DNA of 22,850 nt from JBDIAR01 sp039812545 (GCA_039812545.1 JBDIAR010000027.1:1-22850), one strand, 5' to 3'. Counted from the first letter of the stretch, positions 8,541 to 15,903 are shown. Numbers and translations are program-made. Notes: a model not told the origin generated them from the sequence alone.

Positions 8541-9437
8541 CGGACCCACCGTGATGGTCACCGGCCCGCCGGGCCGGCTCACCGAACCGGTTGATGCGCC
8601 GGGGCTCTCGCCCCAGCTCAGCGCCGCGTCGCCGTTGTCGCGCTGCCACGTCGACGGCCCGACCGACACCGTCGTGACCCCGTAGACGTCGGCGCGGGCG
8701 ACCGCCCATTGGCCCACCTGCCACTGGAGTTCGACGCTGCCGCCGGTGAACGTGAGCGTGTTCCCGTTGAGGGCGGCGGTGACCCCGAGCTGTTGGCTCA
8801 GTTCGGTGGCCACCGCGGCGGCGGACGTGGTTTCGCGTGGGGGTTCGAGCCGGCATCCGGTCGCGGCCCGGCTCTGTCCGGTGAGCGCGGAGGCGATCGT
8901 CCGGGCGGTCTGCTCGTGTTTGCGGTAGGCCTCCGGGAAGGCGCTGCGCTGCACCGCCTGGGCCACCTCGGTGATGTCGCGGGTCTGCCAGTTCGTCACC
9001 TTGACGAGGGCGTCGAAGAACTTGTTCGTCGAATAGACGGCGTCGAGGATCTGTTCGGCCGTCCCCCAGCCCTGGCTCGGCCGTTGCTGGAAGAGCCCCA
9101 GCGAGTCGCGGTCGCCGAACTTGATGTTGCGCAGCTTGGACTCCTGCAACGCCGTGGCGATGGCGATCGAACTGGCCCGCGGGGGCAGTCCCCGTTTGGT
9201 GGCCACCGCGGTGATGAGCGCGGCATTGCCGGCCTGCTCGGGGTCGAGCTCCTCGACAGAGGTGGCCGCGAACCGGCATACCGGCTGACGGAGCATCCCG
9301 CTGACCGCGCGGTACCCCCACCACCCGGCATACCCCACGCCGGCCACGACGAGAAGCAGGATCAGGGTGCGCACCAGGGCGCGCCCGGGCCGGCGTCGCC
9401 GGGGTTCGGTGTCGATGAGGATGTCGTCGGAAGTCAT
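8529..9437 (-). CDS. Membrane-anchored lysozyme/transglycosylase-like cell-wall protein
   Basis: The 302-residue protein has a short acidic and then arginine-rich N-terminus, one membrane segment at about 22-42 and an extracytoplasmic domain. Residues 91-126 read A-x-A-L-Q-E-S-K-L-R-N, then D-S-L-G-L-F-Q-Q-R-P-S-Q-G-W-G-T. This resembles the E-S ... G-L-F-Q core of soluble lytic transglycosylases, which would make Glu99 the candidate acid (inference). Related actinobacterial proteins are often named heavy-metal transporter, which nothing here supports. The C-terminal 80 residues look like a beta-rich domain of unknown role. It lies 58 bases downstream of dapD on the same strand and may be read with it. 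The ATG at 9437 has no ribosome binding site. Confidence 0.72.
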   Translation of the reverse strand: MTSDDILIDTEPRRRRPGRALVRTLILLLVVAGVGYAGWWGYRAVSGMLRQPVCRFAATSVEELDPEQAGNAALITAVATKRGLPPRASSIAIATALQESKLRNIKFGDRDSLGLFQQRPSQGWGTAEQILDAVYSTNKFFDALVKVTNWQTRDITEVAQAVQRSAFPEAYRKHEQTARTIASALTGQSRAATGCRLEPPRETTSAAAVATELSQQLGVTAALNGNTLTFTGGSVELQWQVGQWAVARADVYGVTTVSVGPSTWQRDNGDAALSWGESPGASTGSVSRPGGPVTITVGPAVG

Positions 9438-9495
9438 CAGAGCCAGGTATGCCGTTCGGTGCGTTGCGTTGCGGTGCGCGGGCCGGGCCGGCCGC

Positions 9496-10428
9496 TCAGT
9501 TGGCGTGCAGGGCGGAGTTCAGGGTGATCCCGTGGCCGGCCCGGCCGCGTGCCTCGACCCGCCCGGTCTGGGAGTTGCGGATGAACAAGGTGTTGGAGCA
9601 GCCGGCGAGTTCGGCGGCCTTGACCACCGAGCCGTCCGGCAGGGTCACCTTGGTCCCGGCCGTCAGGTAGAGGCCGGCCTCGACGACCGAGTCGTCGCCC
9701 AGGGGGATCCCGAGCCCGGCGTTGGCGCCGAGCAGGCAGCGTCGACCCAGGCTGACCCGAACGGTCCCGCCGCCGGACAGCGTGCCCATGATCGAGGAGC
9801 CGCCGCCGATGTCGCTGCCGTCGCCCACGACGACGCCCTGGACGATGCGCCCCTCCACCATCGAGGTGCCCAGGGTGCCGGCGTTGAAGTTGACGAACCC
9901 CTCGTGCATGACCGTGGTGCCGGGCGCGAGATGGGCGCCGAGTCGGACCCGGTCCGCGTCGGCGATCCGAACCCCGGTCGGCACCACGTAATCGGTCATC
10001 CGGGGGAACTTGTCCACCCCGAACACCTGCACGGGACCGCGGTGACGCAGCCGCAGCCGGGTCTGCTCGAAGCCCTCGACAGCGCACGGTCCGGCACTGG
10101 TCCACACCACGTTCGCCAGGACGCCGAAGATGCCGTCCAGGTTGATCGAGTTCGGCGTGAGGAGTCGGTGAGACAGCAGGTGAAGGCGCAGGTAGCCGTC
10201 GCAGGCGTCGGCCGGGGCGGCGTCGAGGTCGATCTGGACGGTGCGAACCTCGACGGTGACCGCCCGCAGCGGGTCCGGACCGGCCGCCCGTCGCAGGTCC
10301 TGCGGCGGTTCGTCGTCGGTGGGGCGGGCGCCGAGCCGCGGCTCGGGGTACCAGGTGTCGAGCACGACCCCGGACTCGGTCACGGTGGCCAGGCCGTGGC
10401 CCCAGGCCAGGCGCGTCGAATCGGTCAT
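9496..10428 (-). CDS. dapD: 2,3,4,5-tetrahydropyridine-2,6-dicarboxylate N-succinyltransferase DapD
   Basis: DapD transfers succinyl from succinyl-CoA to tetrahydrodipicolinate, the first committed succinylase step towards diaminopimelate. The 310 residues match the actinobacterial DapD length of about 310-320, longer than the Gram-negative type. The C-terminal half is a left-handed beta-helix of hexapeptide repeats, with the G-D-G-S-D-I-G-G-G-S-S-I-M-G-T-L-S-G-G-G stretch characteristic of actinobacterial DapD. The ATG at 10428 was chosen over an upstream in-frame codon because a -10-like TAGGCT lies 7 bases ahead and the product then begins M-T-D-S-T. No ribosome binding site is present. 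It is divergent from dapE with only 59 bases between the two starts. Confidence 0.96.
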   Translation of the reverse strand: MTDSTRLAWGHGLATVTESGVVLDTWYPEPRLGARPTDDEPPQDLRRAAGPDPLRAVTVEVRTVQIDLDAAPADACDGYLRLHLLSHRLLTPNSINLDGIFGVLANVVWTSAGPCAVEGFEQTRLRLRHRGPVQVFGVDKFPRMTDYVVPTGVRIADADRVRLGAHLAPGTTVMHEGFVNFNAGTLGTSMVEGRIVQGVVVGDGSDIGGGSSIMGTLSGGGTVRVSLGRRCLLGANAGLGIPLGDDSVVEAGLYLTAGTKVTLPDGSVVKAAELAGCSNTLFIRNSQTGRVEARGRAGHGITLNSALHAN

Positions 10429-10435
10429 GGACCCC

Positions 10436-10441
10436 AGCCTA
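10436..10441 (-). promoter_or_regulatory. -10-like TAGGCT for dapD
   Basis: On the minus strand TAGGCT ends 7 bases before the dapD ATG with no ribosome binding site between, the geometry of a leaderless promoter. Its -35 region must share DNA with that of dapE, whose -10 lies 33 bases away in the opposite direction. Confidence 0.45.
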
Positions 10442-10474
10442 TGGTCCTTCGCTGAGAGGGGCGTGGGTCCCACA

Positions 10475-10480
10475 TATTCT
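10475..10480 (+). promoter_or_regulatory. -10-like TATTCT for dapE
   Basis: TATTCT ends 7 bases before the dapE ATG at 10488, and the intervening GAGCGGT is not a convincing ribosome binding site. The transcript would start at or near the A of the ATG. The start codon itself lies inside one copy of the GTATGCC heptamer. Confidence 0.5.
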
Positions 10481-10487
10481 GAGCGGT

Positions 10488-11555
10488 ATGCCGCCCGCCC
10501 TCGATCTCGCCCTCGACGTCGTCGCCCTCACCGCTGCGGTGTGCGACATCCCGTCGGTGAGTTTCGCGGAGCGGACGCTCGCCGACGCCGTCGAGGAGGC
10601 GCTGCGTCGGTTGCCGCATCTGGCGGTCGAGCGGGACGGTGACTGCGTCGTCGCCCGGACCGACCTCGGTCGTGCCGAACGGGTCGTCATCGCCGGTCAT
10701 CTGGACACCGTCCCACCGACCGACCCGCCGAACCTGCCGACCCGCCTCGCCGACGGGGTGCTGTGGGGCCGGGGGACCGTGGACATGAAGGGCGGCGTGG
10801 CGGTCGCGCTGCGCCTGGCATACGAGCTGGCCGAACCCAACCGCGACGTGACCTACGTCTTCTACGACGCCGAGGAGGTGGCGGCGATCCACAACGGGCT
10901 CGGGAGGCTCGCCCGCACCCGGCCGGACCTGCTGGCGGCCGACTTCGCCGTCCTGATGGAACCCACCGACGGGGCCGTCGAGGGTGGCTGCAAGGGGACG
11001 CTGCGCGCACAGATCGCGACGAAGGGGATCGCGGCCCACTCGGCGCGGCCGTGGAAGGGCCACAACGCCATCCACGACGCGGGGGAGATCCTCGCCCGGC
11101 TGACGGCATACCAACCCCGGGTCGTCGAGGTGGAGGGCCTGACCTACCACGAAGCGCTCAACGCGGTGTTGATCGGCGGCGGGATCGCCGGCAACGTCAT
11201 CCCGGACCGGTGCGTGGTCACGGTGAACTACCGCTACGCCCCCGACCGCGACGAGGCGAACGCCGAGTGGCACGTGCGGGAGGTCTTCGCCGGGTTCGAG
11301 GTCGAGATCGCGGACAACGCCGGGGGAGCGCGGCCGGGGCTGGATCGCCCCGCGGCTCGGGCCTTCGTCGAGGCTCTCGGGGTGCCGGTCGGCCCGAAGG
11401 AGGGGTGGACCGACGTGGCCCGGTTCAGCGCCCTCGGCATACCGGCGGTGAACTTCGGCCCGGGCGACCCCAACCTGGCCCACCACGACGAGGAACGCTG
11501 CCCGGTCGAGCAGTTCCGGGCGGTTGAGGCCGCGATGTTGCGCTGGCTCGCGTAG
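10488..11555 (+). CDS. dapE: Succinyl-diaminopimelate desuccinylase DapE
   Basis: DapE is a di-zinc M20-type hydrolase that removes succinate from N-succinyl-LL-diaminopimelate, two steps after DapD. The 355 residues match the actinobacterial form. Visible metal and catalytic residues are H71 and D73 in G-H-L-D-T-V-P, D99 in G-R-G-T-V-D-M-K-G-G and the acidic pair E129-E130 in Y-D-A-E-E; a late H-H-D-E-E provides the last histidine. A K-G-x-x-A-H-S-A-R-P stretch marks the dimerisation domain. It is divergent from dapD. The following LOG gene begins 11 bases after its stop. With dapC and dapD nearby, the window encodes three of the four succinylase-branch enzymes. Confidence 0.96.
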   Translation: MPPALDLALDVVALTAAVCDIPSVSFAERTLADAVEEALRRLPHLAVERDGDCVVARTDLGRAERVVIAGHLDTVPPTDPPNLPTRLADGVLWGRGTVDMKGGVAVALRLAYELAEPNRDVTYVFYDAEEVAAIHNGLGRLARTRPDLLAADFAVLMEPTDGAVEGGCKGTLRAQIATKGIAAHSARPWKGHNAIHDAGEILARLTAYQPRVVEVEGLTYHEALNAVLIGGGIAGNVIPDRCVVTVNYRYAPDRDEANAEWHVREVFAGFEVEIADNAGGARPGLDRPAARAFVEALGVPVGPKEGWTDVARFSALGIPAVNFGPGDPNLAHHDEERCPVEQFRAVEAAMLRWLA

Positions 11556-11558
11556 GGT
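11553..11558 (+). promoter_or_regulatory. -10-like TAGGGT before the LOG gene
   Basis: TAGGGT overlaps the dapE stop codon (TAG at 11553-11555) and ends 8 bases before the GTG at 11567, with no ribosome binding site between. It could allow leaderless transcription separate from dapE. The match is weak and could be chance. Confidence 0.3.
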
Positions 11559-11566
11559 TCGTCCCC

Positions 11567-12367
11567 GTGAACCCCAAGGACCACCATCACCGGACCGCGA
11601 AGGACCCCGGCCGGCCGTCGCGGTCCGTCGGGCCGGTGACGCTGCGCCGCCGCGCCGTTCCCACGACGACGACCGACCAGCGACTGCTCGACACGGCGCA
11701 GTCCTCCTCGTGGCTGCACACCGACCCGTGGCGGGTGCTGCGGATGCAGGCCGAGTTCGTCGAGGGTTTCGGCGCGCTGGCCGAACTCGGGCCGGCGATC
11801 AGCGTGTTCGGTTCGGCCCGCACCAAGCACGACAGCCGGGAGTATGCGATGGGCGTCGAGCTCGGGGGTCGTCTGGTCGATGCCGGGTATGCCGTCATCA
11901 CCGGTGGCGGGCCCGGGGCGATGGAGGCGGTCAACAAGGGGGCGTTCGAGGCCGGCGGTCTCTCGGTCGGACTCGGGATCGAGTTGCCGTTCGAGACCGG
12001 GCTGAACGCCTACCTCGACCTCGGGGTCAATTTCCGGTACTTCATGATCCGCAAGACGATGTTCGTCAAGTACGCCCGCGGGTTCGTCGTGCTGCCCGGC
12101 GGCTTCGGCACGCTGGACGAACTCTTCGAGGCGCTGACCCTCGTCCAGACGCACAAAGTCACCTCGTTCCCGATCGTCCTGCTCGGCGTCGACTACTGGT
12201 CGGGGCTGTTGGACTGGCTGAGATCCAGTGCCGAGAGCCACAAGATGATGAGCGAGGGTGACGTCGACCTGTTGACGCTGACCGACGACGTGGACCACGC
12301 GGTCAGCACGGTCACGAGTTATCGCGAACCCCGGGAACCGCACCGACGCGCGCGGCGCTCTGAGTAA
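11567..12367 (+). CDS. LOG-family nucleotide-binding protein (possible cytokinin-type phosphoribohydrolase)
   Basis: LOG proteins have a Rossmann-like fold and hydrolyse nucleoside 5'-monophosphates, in some cases cytokinin riboside monophosphate. The 266-residue protein has both signatures: G-G-G-P-G-A-M-E-A at 113-121 and P-G-G-F-G-T-L-D-E at 177-185. Residues 1-50 are a basic, histidine-containing extension outside the core fold. The gene sits right after dapE, the same order as Rv1202-Rv1205 in M. tuberculosis. The GTG at 11567 was chosen because it lies 11 bases past the dapE stop and the frame gives the expected length. The biological substrate in bacteria of this kind is not settled. 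Confidence 0.88.
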   Translation: MNPKDHHHRTAKDPGRPSRSVGPVTLRRRAVPTTTTDQRLLDTAQSSSWLHTDPWRVLRMQAEFVEGFGALAELGPAISVFGSARTKHDSREYAMGVELGGRLVDAGYAVITGGGPGAMEAVNKGAFEAGGLSVGLGIELPFETGLNAYLDLGVNFRYFMIRKTMFVKYARGFVVLPGGFGTLDELFEALTLVQTHKVTSFPIVLLGVDYWSGLLDWLRSSAESHKMMSEGDVDLLTLTDDVDHAVSTVTSYREPREPHRRARRSE

Positions 12368-12406
12368 CGCTGCGCGCCGGCGCTGGATCCGTGGCACCAT
12401 CGGGTC

Positions 12407-12745
12407 GTGATCTGGCTTCTCGTCGTCGTCGCCGTCCTGGTCGTCGCCTGCACGGCCGCGCTCGCGACCGCCGTCGGGGCGGGTTCTGATAAGGGTGGCG
12501 ACCGGGGCGCGTTCGGGGCGATGACCTCCTCCTCGGCCCACCTGCCGTTGGATCCGGACGGATTCCAGGTCGGCGATATCGACGCCCTGATCTTCGACCG
12601 GGCCCTGCGCGGGTATCGGATGGACGAGGTGGACGGCGTCCTCACCGTCCTGCGTGACCAGTTGGCGGCCCGGGACGCGACCATCGCGCGGTTGCGCGGC
12701 GAGGTCGCCGAACCCGGGCCGGTCGCCACGCCGCCGGGCGAGTGA
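12407..12745 (+). CDS. Small membrane protein with a DivIVA-like segment
   Basis: The 112-residue protein starts with one hydrophobic segment (about 2-24) and then has a cytoplasmic part. At about residues 65-98 it reads F-D-x-A-L-R-G-Y-R-M-D-E-V-D, followed by a short coiled-coil-like stretch ending in I-A-R-L-R-G-E-V. The G-Y-R-x-x-E-V-D run is typical of DivIVA-domain proteins, which bind curved or polar membrane. A similar small gene, Rv1209, lies just before tagA in M. tuberculosis. The GTG at 12407 has a CACCAT 6 bases ahead and no ribosome binding site. The next gene begins 12 bases after its stop, so an operon with tag is likely. Function unknown. Confidence 0.75.
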   Translation: MIWLLVVVAVLVVACTAALATAVGAGSDKGGDRGAFGAMTSSSAHLPLDPDGFQVGDIDALIFDRALRGYRMDEVDGVLTVLRDQLAARDATIARLRGEVAEPGPVATPPGE

Positions 12746-12757
12746 AGGTGCCGAACG

Positions 12758-13363
12758 GTGGGTGACGCCGCGAGCGCCGACCTCGTGGTCGGTGCCGACG
12801 GACGGCGCCGGTGCTTCTGGGCCGGTTCGGCTCCCGAATATCTCGCCTACCACGACGACGAATGGGGCCGTGCCGTCCACGGTGAACGGGCGCTGTTCGA
12901 ACGGCTCAGCCTCGAGGCCTTCCAGTCCGGGCTGAGCTGGCTGACCATCTTGCGCAAGCGGGACAACTTCCGCGCGGCCTTCGCCGGTTTCGATGCCGAT
13001 GCGGTCGCCGCGTTCGACGAGACCGACCGCGCCCGGCTGCTCGCCGATGCCGGCATCGTCCGCAACGCCGCCAAGATCGACGCCACCATCGCCAATGCCC
13101 GGGCCGTCGTCGCGTTGCGGGCCGAGGCCGGCCCCGACGCCTTGGACACCCTCGTCTGGCAGCATGCCCCGACCCGGCATACGGCACCTGCGTCTCGGGC
13201 GCAGGCCGCCTCGACCAGCCCGGAATCTGTCGCGCTCGCCCGGGCGTTGCGGGCCCGGGGGTTCCGGTTCGTCGGGCCCACGACGGCGTATGCCGCGATG
13301 CAGGCCTGCGGCCTGGTCGCCGACCACCTGCCCGGCTGCTGGCGGGGCGAGGAGGGGCGATGA
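12758..13363 (+). CDS. tag: DNA-3-methyladenine glycosylase I
   Basis: Tag removes 3-methyladenine from alkylated DNA, starting base excision repair. The 201-residue length fits (about 185-205). The zinc-snap residues are visible: C19 in R-C-F-W, H32 in A-Y-H-D-D-E-W-G, then H190 and C194 in D-H-L-P-G-C near the end. The candidate catalytic glutamate is E53 in L-E-A-F-Q-S-G-L-S-W, equivalent to the E. coli motif. The GTG at 12758 is preceded by GAAGG at about 10 bases. Its stop overlaps the next gene's start (ATGA at 13360-13363), which indicates coupled translation with the mannosyltransferase-like gene, an odd functional pairing. Confidence 0.94.
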   Translation: MGDAASADLVVGADGRRRCFWAGSAPEYLAYHDDEWGRAVHGERALFERLSLEAFQSGLSWLTILRKRDNFRAAFAGFDADAVAAFDETDRARLLADAGIVRNAAKIDATIANARAVVALRAEAGPDALDTLVWQHAPTRHTAPASRAQAASTSPESVALARALRARGFRFVGPTTAYAAMQACGLVADHLPGCWRGEEGR

Positions 13364-14574
13364 TCGGGCGAACGCCCCAGGTGATGGATCTGCGGCGCCT
13401 GCCGTTCCTGCCGCTGGTGCTCGGCGCGTATGCGGTCACGCGGGTGGTCGCGTTCGTCATTCTGTCGACGGTGGCCGGCCACCAGGTGCCGACCGGGATG
13501 AGCGGGGGCGACGACAAGCCGCTGGACTATCTCGGGTTCATGGCGATGTGGGACGGCCAGTGGTACGAACGGATCGCGACCGGCGGCTACCCGCACGTGC
13601 TGCCGCGCGACGACCTGGGCCACGTCGAACAGAACCCCTGGGCGTTCTACCCGATGTTTCCCGTTCTGGCCCGGGGGTTGATGATCGTCACGGGCTGGAG
13701 CTTCAACGCGGCGGGATCGACCCTGGCGCTGCTCATGGGTTTCGGGGCGGCGGCGCTGATGGGGGTGCTGTTGCGCGATCGGATCGGTCGCGCGGCCACG
13801 GTGGCGGTGGTCTTCGCCTGGGGCCTGTTCCCGGCCTCGGTGACCCTGCAGATCGCATACACCGAGTCCCTCGCGATGCTCGTGCTGCTCGCCACCTTGA
13901 TCGCCGTGGATCGACAACGATGGCTCGCGGCGGCCGGTTTCGCGGTCCTGACCGGGTTGGCCCGGCCGATCGCGGTCCCGCTCGGCGTCGTGACGCTGGT
14001 CGCCGTCGTCGTGCGCTGGCGATCACGCCACGATCGTCCGCTGGCCCGTCGCGAACCGCTTGCCATGCTGGCCGCCCTGGTCGGGTGCGGGTTGGCGGGT
14101 CTGATCTGGCCGGGTATCGCCTGGTTCGTGACCGGCGAGCGGTCGGCATACACCGACACGATGGCGTCCTGGCGCGGTCCCGGGGAGATGACCCCGTTCA
14201 TTCCGTGGGCCCACCGCGCGCGCGACTTCTACGGCGCCGCCGGTATGCCGCTGCTCGTCGTCGCGTGCCTGCTCATCGTCGTGATGGTCTGCGGACCGTG
14301 GAGCCGGGCGCTCGGGGCGAACCTGCGGGCCTGGACACTGGCATACCCGGCCTATCTGTTGGCCGTCCTCGACCCGTTCACCAGCATCTTCCGGTACCTC
14401 ATCCCGATGTTCCCGCTGCTCGTGCCGCTGCTGGGGGCCGGCTGGGTGTCGCCGCGTCGGCGGGGGTTCCTGGCGTTGCGGCTCGGGCTGGTCGCGGTGC
14501 TCTTCGTCGGTGGGCAGTGGTGGTGGACCGAGGTTCTATACCAGTTCACCCCGCCCTCGGACTACCCGCCGTAG
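13360..14574 (+). CDS. PIG-V-like integral membrane glycosyltransferase
   Basis: The 404-residue protein has about 9-11 membrane segments and resembles PIG-V-type mannosyltransferases, which use a polyprenyl-phosphate sugar donor at the outer face of the membrane. The main clue is W64-D65-G66-Q67-W68-Y69 in the first extracytoplasmic loop after segment one, followed by Y-P and N-P-W-A-F-Y-P-M-F-P, the usual position of the acidic catalytic residue in GT-C enzymes. Later features are A-Y-T-E-S-L at about 167-172 and the F-R-Y-L-I-P-M-F-P-L stretch near the end, both common in this family. The start overlaps the tag stop. The gene is absent from this spot in M. tuberculosis as I recall it. Acceptor and sugar are unknown. 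Confidence 0.75.
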   Translation: MIGRTPQVMDLRRLPFLPLVLGAYAVTRVVAFVILSTVAGHQVPTGMSGGDDKPLDYLGFMAMWDGQWYERIATGGYPHVLPRDDLGHVEQNPWAFYPMFPVLARGLMIVTGWSFNAAGSTLALLMGFGAAALMGVLLRDRIGRAATVAVVFAWGLFPASVTLQIAYTESLAMLVLLATLIAVDRQRWLAAAGFAVLTGLARPIAVPLGVVTLVAVVVRWRSRHDRPLARREPLAMLAALVGCGLAGLIWPGIAWFVTGERSAYTDTMASWRGPGEMTPFIPWAHRARDFYGAAGMPLLVVACLLIVVMVCGPWSRALGANLRAWTLAYPAYLLAVLDPFTSIFRYLIPMFPLLVPLLGAGWVSPRRRGFLALRLGLVAVLFVGGQWWWTEVLYQFTPPSDYPP

Positions 14575-14586
14575 CAGGTCGCCGAC

Positions 14587-15417
14587 CTACCGGCCGGTGA
14601 ACCGCGGCGGCCGCTTGCCGAGGAACGCCTCGACCGCCTCGCGGTGGTCCGCGCTCTTGCCGGTCAGGTCCATGAGGTCGGCTTCGTGGGCCAGGGCGTC
14701 CGCCAGGTCGTGTCCGGCCGAGTACGCGACGGCGCGCCGGATGGACCCGTATGCCAGGGTCGGGCCGTCCGCGAGGCGCTGAGCCGCGTCCGCCACCGTG
14801 GCGTCGAAGTCGTCGGGTTCGACCACCTGGGTCACCAAGCCCATGGCCAGCGCTTCGGCGGCCCCGATCGTGCGGGGGAGCAACAGCAGTTCCTTGGCTC
14901 GGGCGATCCCGACCAGTCGCGGCAGGAACCAGGAGGCACCGGTGTCGCAGGACAGCGCCACGCCGGTGAAGGCGAAGTTGATCGAGGCGTCCGATCGGAT
15001 GATCCGCAGGTCCGCGGCCAGCGCCAACGACACGCCCGCTCCCGCCGCGACGCCGTTGACCGCGGCGATGACGGGCTTGGGCATGGTGGCGAGGAGTTCG
15101 GCGAGCGGGTTGTACTCCTCCAGAACCACGGCGATCAGGTCGGCCTGCTCGCGGCGCAGCGCTCCGACGTGTTCCTTCAGGTCCTGGCCCACGCAGAAGC
15201 CGCGTCCGGTCCCGGTGAGGACGACGCAGCGCACCTCAGGATCGGCGGCCACCTCGGTCAGAACGGACAGCAGAGCGCGTCGCGTGGCGATGTCCAGGGC
15301 GCCGAGTTCGGCGGGCCGGTCGAGCCGGACGGTGGCGACCGCACCCGCGTCCGTCCGGACCACGGTCGGAGACTCCGCGGGGGGTGACTGCGGAGCGGGT
15401 TCTGATGGCTCGATCAT
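14587..15417 (-). CDS. Enoyl-CoA hydratase/isomerase family protein, PaaG-like
   Basis: Crotonase-fold enzymes act on acyl-CoA thioesters. The 276-residue protein has the oxyanion-hole elements F-C-V-G-Q-D-L (74-80) and N-G-V-A-A-G-A-G (121-128). In place of the E-x-x-x-G hydratase glutamate it has C-D-T-G-A-S-W-F-L-P-R, with Asp158 where the isomerase PaaG has its aspartate. That suggests an isomerase or related activity rather than a classic hydratase (inference). The first 18 residues are Pro/Ser/Glu-rich and outside the fold. On the minus strand a TACAGT lies 6 bases ahead of the ATG at 15417, with no ribosome binding site. It is a single-gene unit convergent with the PIG-V-like gene, with 12 bases between stops. 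Confidence 0.86.
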   Translation of the reverse strand: MIEPSEPAPQSPPAESPTVVRTDAGAVATVRLDRPAELGALDIATRRALLSVLTEVAADPEVRCVVLTGTGRGFCVGQDLKEHVGALRREQADLIAVVLEEYNPLAELLATMPKPVIAAVNGVAAGAGVSLALAADLRIIRSDASINFAFTGVALSCDTGASWFLPRLVGIARAKELLLLPRTIGAAEALAMGLVTQVVEPDDFDATVADAAQRLADGPTLAYGSIRRAVAYSAGHDLADALAHEADLMDLTGKSADHREAVEAFLGKRPPRFTGR

Positions 15418-15423
15418 CAGGCC

Positions 15424-15429
15424 ACTGTA
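15424..15429 (-). promoter_or_regulatory. -10-like TACAGT for the enoyl-CoA hydratase-like gene
   Basis: On the minus strand TACAGT ends 6 bases before the ATG at 15417, and the intervening GGCCTG is not a ribosome binding site, consistent with a leaderless start. No clear -35 is seen. Confidence 0.42.
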
Positions 15430-15483
15430 AGCCGACCGACCTTCCCCGGCGGTTCGGATTTCGTGAGGGGCCCGGTATTGCGG

Positions 15484-15530
15484 GATAATGTCTCGTGATG
15501 TTGTTCACGTCAGATGGTCCACGTCGTGGA
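15484..15530 (+). promoter_or_regulatory. Probable DUF3117 promoter -10 and downstream inverted repeat
   Basis: The 227-base gap 15418-15644 separates the divergent hydratase and DUF3117 genes. GATAAT at 15484-15489 is a near-consensus -10, with only a poor TCGTGA 17 bases upstream as -35. Just downstream, TCCACG (15518-15523) and CGTGGA (15525-15530) make a perfect inverted repeat about one base, a possible operator. The transcript leader would be about 150 bases, unusually long for this window. Confidence 0.4.
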
Positions 15531-15644
15531 TCGTCGCCCCGGTGTTCCACGGCCGGCGGCGTCGGCGGTGGCTGATCTGGCGGTGGCACCAGGCCGTGGC
15601 GAGGGTGACCTCGCCCGTGAGCGTAGGTAGAGGGAAGGGCAGCG

Positions 15645-15818
15645 ATGGCGGCAATGAAGCCACGGACTGGAGACGGTCCGCTCGAAGTGGTGAAGGAGGG
15701 GCGCGGGATCGTGTTGCGCATGCCCCTGGAGGGTGGTGGCCGACTCGTCGTCGAGATGACTCCGGATGAGGCGGCGGCTTTGCGCGATGCCATCGTCGGC
15801 TGTGACGGCGTCTCCTGA
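15645..15818 (+). CDS. DUF3117 micro-protein
   Basis: This 57-residue protein belongs to DUF3117, a very conserved actinobacterial family of about 55 residues with no established function. It begins M-A-A-M-K-P-R-T-G-D-G-P-L-E-V, has the core R-G-I-V-L-R-M-P-L-E-G-G-G-R-L-V-V-E, and ends with T-P-D-E-A-A-A-L-R-D-A. The ATG at 15645 follows a strong purine-rich ribosome binding site (AGGGAAGGG, 15631-15639). It is immediately followed by a strong terminator, so it is a one-gene transcript. The M. tuberculosis relative is Rv1211, just after tagA, matching the order here. The small size and extreme conservation suggest a structural or regulatory role (inference). Confidence 0.92.
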   Translation: MAAMKPRTGDGPLEVVKEGRGIVLRMPLEGGGRLVVEMTPDEAAALRDAIVGCDGVS

Positions 15819-15841
15819 GCGACGACCTCCTCCCCGGACGC

Positions 15842-15873
15842 CGAAGGCCGCCAGCCAGCGCTGGCGGCCTTCG
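15842..15873 (+). terminator. Strong intrinsic terminator after DUF3117
   Basis: A 14-bp perfect stem (15842-15855 with 15860-15873, core GAAGGCCGCCAGC) closes a 4-base CAGC loop 23 bases after the DUF3117 stop, followed by a short GTTT. It is the most stable hairpin I found in the window. Confidence 0.82.
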
Positions 15874-15903
15874 ACGTTTGCGGACGACCCGGGCGTGGAC
15901 GAC

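Noticed and set aside
14566..14590. Small inverted repeat AGGTCG/CGACCT between the PIG-V-like gene and the hydratase-like gene as a terminator
   Set aside because: As RNA it can form only about 4 bp around a 5-base loop and has no T-tract.
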